8,581 bases of DNA from an uncultured Desulfuromonas sp. (GTDB lineage: Bacteria; Desulfobacterota; Desulfuromonadia; Desulfuromonadales; Trichloromonadaceae): the NCBI GenBank assembly GCA_937982495.1, contig CALJLX010000450.1, forward strand, positions 1-8,581, read 5' to 3'. Made by a program: the position numbers and the translations under genes. The first letter of the stretch is position 1, and each line of letters starts with the position of its first letter. Positions 1 through 6,655 of the stretch are shown piece after piece. The notes below the pieces were generated by a model. That model did no database searches. It saw nothing but the letters and a program-made list of their open reading frames with translations, and had not been told where the DNA came from.

Positions 1-56
1 CATTCTTCGATTCCCTTGAGCAGGGCGGGAATCAGGTTCAGTTCAGCAAAAGACAT
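1..56 (-). CDS. DEAD-box RNA helicase, N-terminal fragment (runs off the window)
   Basis: Only the first 18 codons are inside the window, reading MSFAELNLIPALLKGIEE before the left edge cuts the gene. The pattern MSFxELxLxPxLLxxIxE is the usual opening of RhlE/DeaD-type ATP-dependent RNA helicases, just before the Q motif. These enzymes unwind RNA in ribosome assembly and mRNA turnover and are often cold-induced. The ATG at 56-54 follows an AAGGA ribosome-binding site with six bases between. The long gene-free region upstream fits the long 5' leaders common in this family. The Q motif, Walker A and DEAD box lie outside the window, so the call rests on the N-terminal signature alone; another protein with a similar start is possible. 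Confidence 0.65.
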   Translation of the reverse strand, partial: MSFAELNLIPALLKGIEE

Positions 57-251
57 ACGATTTCCTTCGGCCGGGCGCGGACGCACGCCGACAAGGGCGG
101 GTCAGGCCGGGGCCAACAAAAGAGGGTGTCCGCCGGGGGAGCAACCGATGCTCCGCGACAAGCGGCCGACACGAAAACGATGAGGGAAAAAAGAGAGGCC
201 CGCGAGTTGCAAGCGACAGGGGCGCCGGGACATTTTTCCGCGACATCGGAT

Positions 252-285
252 GGCATTCACATCGTCGCCAACCTGATTGAATGCC
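252..285. repeat. Inverted repeat GGCATTCA / TGAATGCC
   Basis: Two perfect 8-base arms (252-259 and 278-285) are separated by 18 bases inside the helicase upstream region. It could be an RNA stem in the leader or a binding site for a dimeric regulator. The sequence does not decide between these. Confidence 0.4.
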
Positions 286-402
286 GCGGATTCCGGAGGG
301 AAGAAGAGCGGAGGGGGTCAGGGTTCGATGAGTGGGGCAAGCGCCTTAGGCGCCCGCGCCCCGGGCGGAATTTCCGCCGGAGGGTTGCACTGCCAGCCAG
401 AC

Positions 403-430
403 ATCATACAGGATTAAGGACGCAAAGCAA
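403..430 (-). promoter_or_regulatory. Candidate sigma-70 promoter for the helicase leader
   Basis: On the minus strand a TATGAT hexamer (408-403) matches five of six bases of the -10 consensus. TTGCTT (430-425) lies 16 bases upstream as a weak -35. If used, it would give a leader of about 340 nt before the helicase start codon. The -35 is poor, so this is only a candidate; transcription could also read through from the small gene upstream. Confidence 0.3.
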
Positions 431-449
431 GCTTTTTCTCGGGTCTTTT

Positions 450-653
450 TTAGGATTCCCCGTCGGGATCCTTATTTTTATCGACATTCCGCCCAAACAG
501 ATCCAGCTGTTCAAAACGGTGCGCGGCAACCTTGAAGGGGCGCTTGAGAAAGCGCGGACATTCCAGCAGCAGGACGCCCCCGGGCTGCTTGCAGGAGCGC
601 AGACAGCGGTCGCACAGGGAATTTTTACGCCCATCCGGAATCATCTTGGCCAT
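450..653 (-). CDS. Small four-cysteine (zinc-ribbon-like) conserved-looking protein
   Basis: A 67-aa protein of unknown function. Cysteines at 14, 17, 21 and 32 give a CX2CX3CX10C layout (CDRCLRSC, then ECPRF), as in small metal-binding or zinc-ribbon-like proteins. It continues with a basic KRPFK stretch and an EQLDLFG segment. There is no signal peptide or membrane segment, so it is probably cytoplasmic. The ATG at 653 follows GAGGG with five bases between, and codon use through the body is GC-rich at third positions like the neighbours. An overlapping frame (404-634, minus) lacks this pattern and is taken as a shadow. It sits 50 bp behind mnmH on the same strand and may be co-transcribed with it. 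I do not recognise a named family, and metal binding is inferred from the cysteines alone. Confidence 0.65.
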   Translation of the reverse strand: MAKMIPDGRKNSLCDRCLRSCKQPGGVLLLECPRFLKRPFKVAAHRFEQLDLFGRNVDKNKDPDGES

Positions 654-703
654 CGGCGCCCTCGCGGGTAAAAGTAAGGGTCAAAAGGATCGCTGCGGCT
701 CGC

Positions 704-1759
704 TCAGGCCGGCGGTTGCGCCAACAGTTCGGCAATGGCCCGGCGCAGACGGGCCGGCCCTTCCGGCCCGTCGATCGGGATGACGACCCGCCGCTCGGGC
801 AGGGTGTGGCTGTAGAGGGGATCGTAATAGCGCTGCATCAGCTCCCGCGCCAACACCTCCCACTCCCCGGCGGCGAGCAGGGCAAGAAACCCTTCCACCG
901 TCTCGCCGCCCAGCCGCTGGCGCAACGCCTTGATCGGCGGGACAAAAGCGTCGCGCAGGGCATCGCGGGCCGGGTAGTCCTCCAGAATCACCCGCGCCCG
1001 GTAGTCGAGGGCGGCCTCGATCCACAGCGAGGTCTCCTTCTGCAAGGCTTCGTAGACTTTAAGGGGCAGAATCAGGCGCCCGATATGGCGGCTCTCCCCT
1101 TCGGCCAGGGCATAGCCCTCGGGCGGAATCCGGCGCAGGGCATCCCAGAGCAGGGCCTCGAACTGCTTCTGGGTCGGCTGCGGCGCCAGCCCGAGACCGC
1201 CGAAGGCGCTTCCCCGGTGGCCGGCCAGCCCTTCCAGATCGAGCACCGGATACCCTTCCGCCGCCAACTCCAGCAGCTGACGGGTCTTGCCGACCCCGGT
1301 CAGGCCGCGCAGAACCAGCAGCCGCCCCCACTCCCCCCGCTCCAGAAAATCCCGGACCATGCCGCGAAAGGCCTTGTGCCCGCCCGTGAGCTGCCGCGCC
1401 GGCAACCCCGCCAACTGGAGAAAGGAGGTCAAGGCCTTGCTGCGCATCCCCCCGCGCCAGCAGAAGACGACGATGGGCACCCGTCCGGCCGCTCCCCAGG
1501 CCTCCTCGACCTGTTCGATCAACTCGGGTATCCTCGGCGCCACCAGGCGCACGCCGAGCCGCCGGGCCGCCTGACGCCCCTGGCGTTTGTACAGGGTGCC
1601 GACCTCGGCCCGCTCGGCGTCGCTGAAAATCGGCACGTTGACCGCGCCTGGAATGCTCGACTCGGCAAACTCCGCCGAAGTCCGGGCATCGACCAGCAGC
1701 GCCCCCTGATCGCGCAGGGCGAGGGCTTTTTCCAGCGAAACGGTCAACTCTTCGAGCAT
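704..1759 (-). CDS. mnmH: tRNA 2-selenouridine synthase MnmH (SelU/YbbB)
   Basis: A 351-aa enzyme that converts wobble 2-thiouridine (U34) of certain tRNAs to 2-selenouridine with selenophosphate, through a geranylated intermediate. An N-terminal rhodanese domain (about residues 8-135) carries the catalytic cysteine C100 in FCWRGGMRS, matching the CARGGQRS loop of E. coli. A P-loop domain follows with Walker A GLTGVGKT (152-159), the family signature DLEGLAGHRGSAFG (174-187), an ES-x3-IG segment (221-227) and a C-terminal YYDPLY (311-316). Length is normal for the family (E. coli about 364). The ATG at 1759 is preceded by a weak AGG-type site, but the N-terminal alignment to the family supports this start. 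Its presence implies selenophosphate supply (SelD) elsewhere in the genome. It has its own promoter and is divergent from the tRNA gene. Confidence 0.96.
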   Translation of the reverse strand: MLEELTVSLEKALALRDQGALLVDARTSAEFAESSIPGAVNVPIFSDAERAEVGTLYKRQGRQAARRLGVRLVAPRIPELIEQVEEAWGAAGRVPIVVFCWRGGMRSKALTSFLQLAGLPARQLTGGHKAFRGMVRDFLERGEWGRLLVLRGLTGVGKTRQLLELAAEGYPVLDLEGLAGHRGSAFGGLGLAPQPTQKQFEALLWDALRRIPPEGYALAEGESRHIGRLILPLKVYEALQKETSLWIEAALDYRARVILEDYPARDALRDAFVPPIKALRQRLGGETVEGFLALLAAGEWEVLARELMQRYYDPLYSHTLPERRVVIPIDGPEGPARLRRAIAELLAQPPA

Positions 1760-1828
1760 ATTTCAACCTGATGGAGGAATGGCAAGGAAGGGAGGCCGGC
1801 ACGACGGTCGCCGCCGAACCCAGGGGGT

Positions 1829-1857
1829 GTTATACCGGAAAAGCCCGGAAGGGGCAA
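1829..1857 (-). promoter_or_regulatory. Sigma-70 promoter of mnmH
   Basis: On the minus strand TTGCCC (1857-1852) and TATAAC (1834-1829) are separated by exactly 17 bases, four and five matches to consensus. Transcription would start near 1822, giving a leader of roughly 60 nt before the mnmH start at 1759. No competing promoter as good was seen in the interval. Confidence 0.6.
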
Positions 1858-1913
1858 GGGCGCCGCATCCTCGTGACCTCGAGGATTTTGTACCAGGTCC
1901 GGTAAATTTTTCA

Positions 1914-1942
1914 TTGACAAGCGGGCGTCGACAGCATAGGGT
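1914..1942 (+). promoter_or_regulatory. Sigma-70 promoter of the initiator tRNA gene
   Basis: A perfect -35 TTGACA (1914-1919) is followed 17 bases later by TAGGGT (1937-1942), a -10 form often seen at stable-RNA genes. An A/T-rich stretch just upstream (about 1903-1913) may act as an UP element. The predicted start near 1949 leaves about six bases before the tRNA 5' end. Confidence 0.8.
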
Positions 1943-1954
1943 GTCTGTTCTTGA

Positions 1955-2031
<77 letters not shown>

Positions 2032-2040
2032 AACAATGAC

Positions 2041-2073
2041 AAAGGGATCGGCCCAGCGCCGATCCCTTTTTTT
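2041..2073 (+). terminator. Rho-independent terminator of the tRNA gene
   Basis: A perfect 12-bp stem (2041-2052 with 2058-2069) with a five-base loop CCAGC runs into seven T (2067-2073), ten bases after the tRNA end. It lies between the tRNA and the convergent kinase gene ending at 2103. Read on the minus strand the same hairpin is followed by a moderately T-rich stretch, so it may also stop transcription of the kinase operon. Confidence 0.92.
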
Positions 2074-2102
2074 ATCTTCCCGCCGACTTCCCTTGTCCCC
2101 GG

Positions 2103-4178
2103 CTAGTCGAAATCCGCTTCCGGCCGGGGTTGCATGGGCAGCTCGAAGCTGACCTTGGTTCCCAGTCCCGGCTCGCTTTCGACCCAGATCCTGCCCCCAT
2201 GCGCCTCGACGAAATACTTGGTGATGCTCATCCCCAGGCCGGTGCCGCCAATCGAGGTGTTCGAGGCATCCCCCCGATAGAACTTGTCGTAGATACGGCT
2301 GCGCTGCTCGGGGGTCATGCCGATCCCCTGGTCCTCCACGGAAACCTTGAGCAGCTCGTCCGAGCACTGCACGGTCATGCGGATCAGGCCGCCTTCCGGC
2401 GAATATTTGTAGGCGTTGCTGAGCAGGTTGTCGAGAATCTGCTCCAGCTTGCGCCGGTCGACCCGCACCCGCCGCGACTCCCCGGGCAGATGGAGCTTGA
2501 ACAGATGGGGTCCGGGCCGATTCCGGTAGGGTCTGACCACCTGCTCGATCAGGGGGGTAAGTTCGCACTCGCTGACGTAAAGTTCCAGCGCCCGTCCCGA
2601 TTCGATACGGCTGATATCAAGCAGGTCGTCGACAATCTTCGAGAGCAGATCGGCCTTGTCGTAGATGTAGCCGAGGCTTTGCTGTTCCAACTCGGGCGTG
2701 AGATCCTCCCGCTGGTTCATCAGCAGTTCGGAAAAGCCGATGATGGCCGCCAGGGGTGTTTGCAGTTCATGGGCGGCGGTGGAGACGAACTCCGATTTCA
2801 TCCGCTCGATCTCCCGCTCCTGGGTCACGTTGCGCAGGACCGTGATCATGCCGGAAATCAGGCCATCGGCGGAAAGCAGGGGGGAGGTGCTCCCCTGATA
2901 AATCCATTCGCCGCCGCCGGCCGCGGGGAGCGCCACGTCGACCCGGGACTCTTCCGTCAGATCCCCCCGCAACGCCTCCAGCAGTCGGACATCGGAAATG
3001 ACCTGGTCGAGGGCCAGCCCCTGGGAATTGTAGAGACAGATCCCCAAAAGCTCTTCGGCGGCACGATTCATGAGAATGATGCGCTGCTCGGAATCGGTGA
3101 CAATCAGCGGGTCGGCCACCGACTGGAGGATGCCGTCCATCTTGCCGCGGGCGTCCTCGGCCTCGGCCAAAGCCTGACGCATGGCCTCCTCGGCCTGCTT
3201 GCGGTCGGCGATGTCGAGAAAACTCTCCAGCAGATAGAGCCGATCGCCGAGCATGACCGGCGCCACGGTCTTGAGAATCGGCACGGAAGTGCCGCCGGCC
3301 CGCTCCAGGGTGCATTCGGTGGTGTCGATGCTCTTGCCGCCGTCGGTGATGGGACAGCCGGCATGGTCCTTGGCACAGATGTGACTGAAGCATTCGGCGC
3401 CGAAGACCTTTTCCCGGGGGAGTTCGAGCATCTGCAAGGCATGCTGGTTGGCGTCGACAATGCGGTGGCTCTGGGCGTCGATCAGAACGATGCCGGCCGG
3501 AACCGCCTCGAAGATCGTCGCCAGACGGGCCTTGGCGTCGGCCAGCGCCTGCTCGCTGCGGATCCGTTCGGTAATGTCGTTGTAGACCAGCACCACCTGC
3601 TCGATCTCGCCGTCCTGGTTTTTGATCGGGGAACCGACGACATCGAAATAGCGTCCGGCCAGGCACCATTTGCGGCAGCTCGCCGCCGCGCCGGAACGCA
3701 TCACCATATCAAAGACACAGGCTTCGTGCCGAACCTCGGGCGTGCAGATCAGGCCGGAACAGCAACGGCCGACCAGATCGACCCCTTCCGGCAGAAAGAG
3801 CTCGCGCAGCTTGGCGTTGTACGAGAGCACCCGGCCCTGACTGTCGAGAACCATGATGCCGTTGCCCGCCGCCTGGAAAATGGCGCCGATCTCGTCCCGC
3901 GCCAGGGCCAACTCTGCGTTGGTCTCCCGCAGGTTTTCCAGAATCCGCACGAAGGTGGCGCTGACGATCCCGATGGGATCGAGGCTCAGAAGCATCTCGT
4001 CATCCAGCTCCTCGGGACGCAGGGGCACCGTGCCCACCACCCCCAGCAGCTGATCGACCTTGTCGCGGATATAACGGATGCTCCGCGCTTGCCAGTCGCG
4101 CAAATGGGCATTTTCTTCCCGCAGCCGGGCGATTTCCGCCTCGGCCCCCGGCCCCGCGGTTGCGTGCATATCGTTCAT
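2103..4178 (-). CDS. Soluble multi-PAS sensor histidine kinase with cysteine-rich PAS domains
   Basis: A 691-aa hybrid-free histidine kinase with no signal peptide or membrane segment, so it should sense a cytoplasmic cue. After a helical N-terminus (about 13-95) come three PAS domains at about 95-205, 215-328 and 345-455. Then comes HisKA with phospho-acceptor H470 in STAAHELQTPL, and the ATPase domain with N box DNLLSNAYKYSPEG (583-596), G1 DQGIG (616-620), F box YDKFYRGD (630-637) and G2 GGTGLGM (644-650). PAS1 carries C139, C140, C145, C154, C168 and C172. PAS2 carries C263, C268, C275 and C289, with CPITDGG (275-281), in a layout I associate with a PAS subtype of deltaproteobacterial kinases. 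These could bind a metal or report thiol redox or persulfide state (inference). The start ATG overlaps the sulfur-carrier stop as ATGA, so the two are translationally coupled. No separate response regulator is in the window. Confidence 0.95.
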   Translation of the reverse strand: MNDMHATAGPGAEAEIARLREENAHLRDWQARSIRYIRDKVDQLLGVVGTVPLRPEELDDEMLLSLDPIGIVSATFVRILENLRETNAELALARDEIGAIFQAAGNGIMVLDSQGRVLSYNAKLRELFLPEGVDLVGRCCSGLICTPEVRHEACVFDMVMRSGAAASCRKWCLAGRYFDVVGSPIKNQDGEIEQVVLVYNDITERIRSEQALADAKARLATIFEAVPAGIVLIDAQSHRIVDANQHALQMLELPREKVFGAECFSHICAKDHAGCPITDGGKSIDTTECTLERAGGTSVPILKTVAPVMLGDRLYLLESFLDIADRKQAEEAMRQALAEAEDARGKMDGILQSVADPLIVTDSEQRIILMNRAAEELLGICLYNSQGLALDQVISDVRLLEALRGDLTEESRVDVALPAAGGGEWIYQGSTSPLLSADGLISGMITVLRNVTQEREIERMKSEFVSTAAHELQTPLAAIIGFSELLMNQREDLTPELEQQSLGYIYDKADLLSKIVDDLLDISRIESGRALELYVSECELTPLIEQVVRPYRNRPGPHLFKLHLPGESRRVRVDRRKLEQILDNLLSNAYKYSPEGGLIRMTVQCSDELLKVSVEDQGIGMTPEQRSRIYDKFYRGDASNTSIGGTGLGMSITKYFVEAHGGRIWVESEPGLGTKVSFELPMQPRPEADFD

Positions 4179-4435
4179 GCTTGCTGCTCTTTACCGATCA
4201 CGATCATGTAATAGCCCTGCTCCTTGAGGACGCTGACCGCGAAGCCCATGCTCTTGACCATCGGCGGAATGGTGCCGGTGGCATCGCGGGCGTCGGTCTT
4301 CACGACCAGGCGCAAGGTGCCGGCCTTGAGCCGCTCGAAGTTGCCGTTGACTTCCTTGAGGGTCGTCAACAGGGTCGATGGGCAGACCTGCCCACGAATG
4401 TCCAATTCCAGTTCGTCCATAGCCGTTGCCGTCAT
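4175..4435 (-). CDS. TusA/SirA-family sulfur carrier (YeeD/TsuB-like)
   Basis: An 86-aa TusA-fold protein that carries sulfane sulfur as a persulfide on a conserved cysteine. The motif LDIRGQVCPSTLLTTLKEV (12-30) gives the active cysteine C18. The usual CPxP is CPST here, so the second proline is replaced by threonine. The downstream part has the expected pattern ending SMGFAVSVLKEQGYYMIVI. The start at 4435 is backed by AGGAGG four to five bases upstream; an in-frame ATG five codons later is too far from it. It follows the YeeE/YedE gene by 18 bp. In studied systems a TusA-like partner (YeeD/TsuB) works with YeeE/TsuA in thiosulfate uptake. Its TGA overlaps the kinase ATG. A role in selenium handling (YedF-like, near YedE) is the main alternative. 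Confidence 0.93.
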   Translation of the reverse strand: MTATAMDELELDIRGQVCPSTLLTTLKEVNGNFERLKAGTLRLVVKTDARDATGTIPPMVKSMGFAVSVLKEQGYYMIVIGKEQQA

Positions 4436-4453
4436 CGACCCTCCTGTCCCTCA

Positions 4454-5548
4454 TCAAATGACATATTTGCGCAGCAACCGGCTCCCCAGCCAGGCCCCGG
4501 GGAAAAGCCCGGCGACAAAGAGCAGGCTTTGCCCGGCGAGGATGGGCAGCCCGCCCATGAGATGCCAGATGTTGCAGGCCGGCGCCATCCGCGCCGAAAG
4601 TCCCATCAGCGTACCACCAACAAAAGCCCAAAGACACTGTTTTATCGGCACGCGGGTGTAAAACCGCCACTCCCCCAGGCGCAGCGCCGAGCAGGCCGAT
4701 CCGCAGAGAATTCCGGCAATCAGGGGAAACTGGGCGAGGGCGATGCCGTCCAGGCGCGGACCGGGACCGCCGTGCAGAGTGACTCCCCAAAGGGGATGGG
4801 TGAAGCTCAGGGGCTCCGTGGCGAAAAAGGCCAGACTCGCCACATGCCCGGGAACGAACAGGGCTTCCAGCATCCCGGCGAGCTTGGCATAGGCGGTCGT
4901 TATCCCCATGGGCATACCGCTGACCAGGGCCGAAGCTAAACTCAAAACAGCCAGCCAAAGCGCCGCCTTCCAGGGTTGCAGATGGCCTTCGGCGTAACTT
5001 TCCTGGGACAGCAGCCCCTGCCGTCCCCAGCGGCGCAGCCAAAAACCGGCAACGGCAGCAAGGGGAGCGAGCAGCAGCAGGGGAGGCAGATCGAGCATCC
5101 GCGGCAAGGTAACGGAGGAGGCGAGAATGCCCCGCCGCGCCAACTGTGCCCACCAGGGGTGGATTTCGGCATAGAGGGCGCTGCCCGCCAGCAGCCCGGC
5201 GAAAGCGACCAGGCTGGTCAGCCTGCCCGCGGCCATTTTGTAGAGGGTGCCGACCACACAGCCACCGGCCAGAACCATGCCGATACCGAAGAACAGTCCC
5301 CCCAGGGGATTGACCAGGGACGGCGGGCCGAAAAGAGGAAAGGGGACGGCCAGGATGCCGAGCAGGCGGCCGGCTTCGTAGAGCGGCATGGCGACCACCG
5401 CCAGAAGCAGCAGAACCCGCAGCATCCGCCCCTGGCGGAAGAGAAAGAGATCGCGAAAGGCGCCGGCCAGACAGAAGTCGGAACGATGCATGACAAAACC
5501 GGCGGCGCCGCCGATCGCAAAGAGGGCGAAAGCTATGAACCAGATCAT
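4454..5548 (-). CDS. YeeE/YedE (TsuA-type) sulfur-compound transport membrane protein
   Basis: A 364-aa polytopic inner-membrane protein with about nine to ten hydrophobic segments. Three conserved cysteine motifs match the thiosulfate channel/transporter TsuA (YeeE): C26 in MHRSDFCLAG, C97 in LAGGCVVGTLYKMAAG and C325 in APACNIWHLMGG. In the family these cysteines line the path and pass thiosulfate inward. Further cysteines occur at C282, C286 and C305. The start at 5548 keeps the complete first membrane helix, although its ribosome-binding site is weak. It lies 31 bp behind cheV and 18 bp ahead of the sulfur carrier, the usual yeeE-yeeD pairing. The related YedE subgroup is tied to selenium metabolism; with mnmH 2.7 kb away that reading cannot be excluded. 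The substrate is inferred from family and context. Confidence 0.92.
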   Translation of the reverse strand: MIWFIAFALFAIGGAAGFVMHRSDFCLAGAFRDLFLFRQGRMLRVLLLLAVVAMPLYEAGRLLGILAVPFPLFGPPSLVNPLGGLFFGIGMVLAGGCVVGTLYKMAAGRLTSLVAFAGLLAGSALYAEIHPWWAQLARRGILASSVTLPRMLDLPPLLLLAPLAAVAGFWLRRWGRQGLLSQESYAEGHLQPWKAALWLAVLSLASALVSGMPMGITTAYAKLAGMLEALFVPGHVASLAFFATEPLSFTHPLWGVTLHGGPGPRLDGIALAQFPLIAGILCGSACSALRLGEWRFYTRVPIKQCLWAFVGGTLMGLSARMAPACNIWHLMGGLPILAGQSLLFVAGLFPGAWLGSRLLRKYVI

Positions 5549-5579
5549 AAAAAGATTCCGGCCCCTTGGGCACGCGGGG

Positions 5580-6551
5580 CTATTTCAGCAGGAAACCGTC
5601 GATCATCGCCACCAGTTCGGTGATCTGGGGCTTGCTGATGTAACCGTCGGCGCCGACCTGCTGACAATGGAAGACCATCTGCTCGGTGATCAGCGATGAA
5701 AACATGATCACCGGAATGTGCTTGAGCAGGGGGTCTTCCTTGACCCGGCGACAGAGGGTCAGACCGTCGAGCTTGGGCATCTCGATATCGGAAACCAGCA
5801 GGTCGAAAAGTTGATCCCGGTTGGCGGCGTCATTCCTCATGCTTATTTTGCGTGCCAGAATTTCATCGTAGCAGGCCTCGCCGTCGACAAAGGCGGAGAT
5901 CTGCGTATAACCCGAGGTGTGGAGAATGCGCAGGATGCTGTCGCGGATGATGGCCGAATCCTCGGCCATGAAGAGGCGACATTGGCCGCGCCGCTCTTCC
6001 AGGCTGAGTTCCGTCGGCGCGGAAACGGGCACAGACTCCGGCGCCGTGTAGGAAAGTCCCGCTTCGGGGTCGAGTTCCGCGACGATGTGCTCGAGATCGA
6101 CGATGAGGATTTCCCGGCCGTCGATGGCGAAGCTGCCGGTGAAGCGCGGCCTGTAGCGACCGATGTAAGCCGACAGGGGCTGGATGTTTTTCCAGGAAAT
6201 CCGGTGAATCTGATTCACGCCGTCGACCAGAAAGCCATTGACGCAACGGTTGAATTCGCAAACCAGCACGACCTGCCGACCATCGGTCGCCGCCGCCTCG
6301 CCGGAACCGCGGCGCAAATGAACATTGAGGTCGATGAGGGGAATGGTGTTGCCGCGCACCAGGAACGTGCCGACCACCGACGGCGGGCTTTCCGGCAGAA
6401 TAGTGGTCTTGGCCTCGTCATAGGGGATGATCTCCCGCAGCTTGTGGACATTGATGCCGAAGGATTGGGAGCCGAGATAGAATTCGATGAGTTCGATTTC
6501 GTTGGTTCCGCTTTCCAGAAGAATGCCCTGTTTTTCCGCTACCGTGTTCAT
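5580..6551 (-). CDS. cheV: Chemotaxis coupling protein CheV (CheW-receiver fusion)
   Basis: A 323-aa cytoplasmic protein. A CheW domain (about 16-165) includes the IELIEFYLG start, a FGINVHKLREI segment and a GTFLVRGNTIPLIDL core. A linker (166-188) leads to a receiver domain (about 190-320) with acidic pair E197-D198, phospho-acceptor D255 in LVSDIEMPKLDG, S285/S286 and K307 in ISKP. CheV couples receptors to the kinase CheA, and receiver phosphorylation tunes adaptation. The start at 6551 has AGAGGAG seven bases upstream. It sits 104 bp behind the receptor gene and 31 bp ahead of the YeeE/YedE gene, suggesting it serves that receptor. Its receiver is the only one encoded in the window, so phosphorylation by the downstream kinase is possible but untested. 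Confidence 0.95.
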   Translation of the reverse strand: MNTVAEKQGILLESGTNEIELIEFYLGSQSFGINVHKLREIIPYDEAKTTILPESPPSVVGTFLVRGNTIPLIDLNVHLRRGSGEAAATDGRQVVLVCEFNRCVNGFLVDGVNQIHRISWKNIQPLSAYIGRYRPRFTGSFAIDGREILIVDLEHIVAELDPEAGLSYTAPESVPVSAPTELSLEERRGQCRLFMAEDSAIIRDSILRILHTSGYTQISAFVDGEACYDEILARKISMRNDAANRDQLFDLLVSDIEMPKLDGLTLCRRVKEDPLLKHIPVIMFSSLITEQMVFHCQQVGADGYISKPQITELVAMIDGFLLK

Positions 6552-6595
6552 TGCGCGACTCCTCTTCGAACGGCCGTGAAGGGCATTCCGCCCGG

Positions 6596-6625
6596 AAGAA
6601 ACGGGAGGGGGTGCGATCCCCTCCC
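6596..6625 (-). terminator. GC-rich hairpin between receptor and cheV genes, weak terminator or processing site
   Basis: On the minus strand an 8-bp all-but-one G:C stem (6625-6618 with 6610-6603), loop of seven, is followed by GTTTCTT. The T tract is broken, so it may terminate only part of the transcripts and lower cheV-yeeE expression relative to the receptor, or stabilise the receptor mRNA 3' end. Confidence 0.45.
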
Positions 6626-6655
6626 CGAAACGACAATCCGCTCCGCCTGCGTCGG

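Larger units (their letters stand above)
57..449 (-). other. 393-bp gene-free region, probable long 5' leader of the helicase
   Basis: No convincing gene is seen on either strand. A plus-strand frame opening at 126 and running to 671 has no recognisable protein character and overlaps the small protein on the other strand. The region holds several short inverted repeats that could fold in a minus-strand transcript: 138-143 with 149-154 (six pairs, five-base loop), 252-259 with 278-285 (eight pairs, 18-base spacer), 341-345 with 349-353, and 364-370 with 372-378. A minus-strand run of six T lies at 192-187. Together with the helicase start at 56 this looks like a structured, possibly regulated leader. 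The leader role is inference. Confidence 0.45.

Noticed and set aside
418..428. GGACGCAAAGC on the plus strand, identical to the core of c-di-GMP-I (GEMM) riboswitches
   Set aside because: The partner segment GCAAACC and the GAAA-capped stem are missing upstream, and no plus-strand gene follows. Best explained as chance.
126..671. Plus-strand frame of 181 codons near the left end
   Set aside because: Low-complexity, arginine-rich translation with no recognisable motif; it overlaps the better supported small cysteine protein on the minus strand and runs through the helicase leader.
1867..1889. Plus-strand hairpin (seven pairs) followed by TTTT between mnmH and the tRNA
   Set aside because: Short stem and T tract and no plus-strand gene upstream; it lies between two divergent promoters, so a terminator role has no clear client.
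2130..4211. Long plus-strand open frame of 693 codons opposite the kinase
   Set aside because: It is the antisense shadow of a clear histidine kinase in GC-rich DNA; its translation has no domain pattern. The same applies to plus-strand frames at 716-1771, 4976-5623, 5718-6833 and 6551-8269.
4191..5573. Minus-strand frame of 460 codons overlapping the YeeE/YedE and TusA genes
   Set aside because: A different frame from the two well-supported proteins, with an arginine- and proline-rich translation typical of out-of-frame GC-rich DNA.
5549..5579. Possible terminator between cheV and the YeeE/YedE gene (GCCCC and GGGGC arms before a T run)
   Set aside because: Only five pairs with a ten-base loop, and the T run is six bases away and abuts the start codon. 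Too weak to call as a stop between the two genes.
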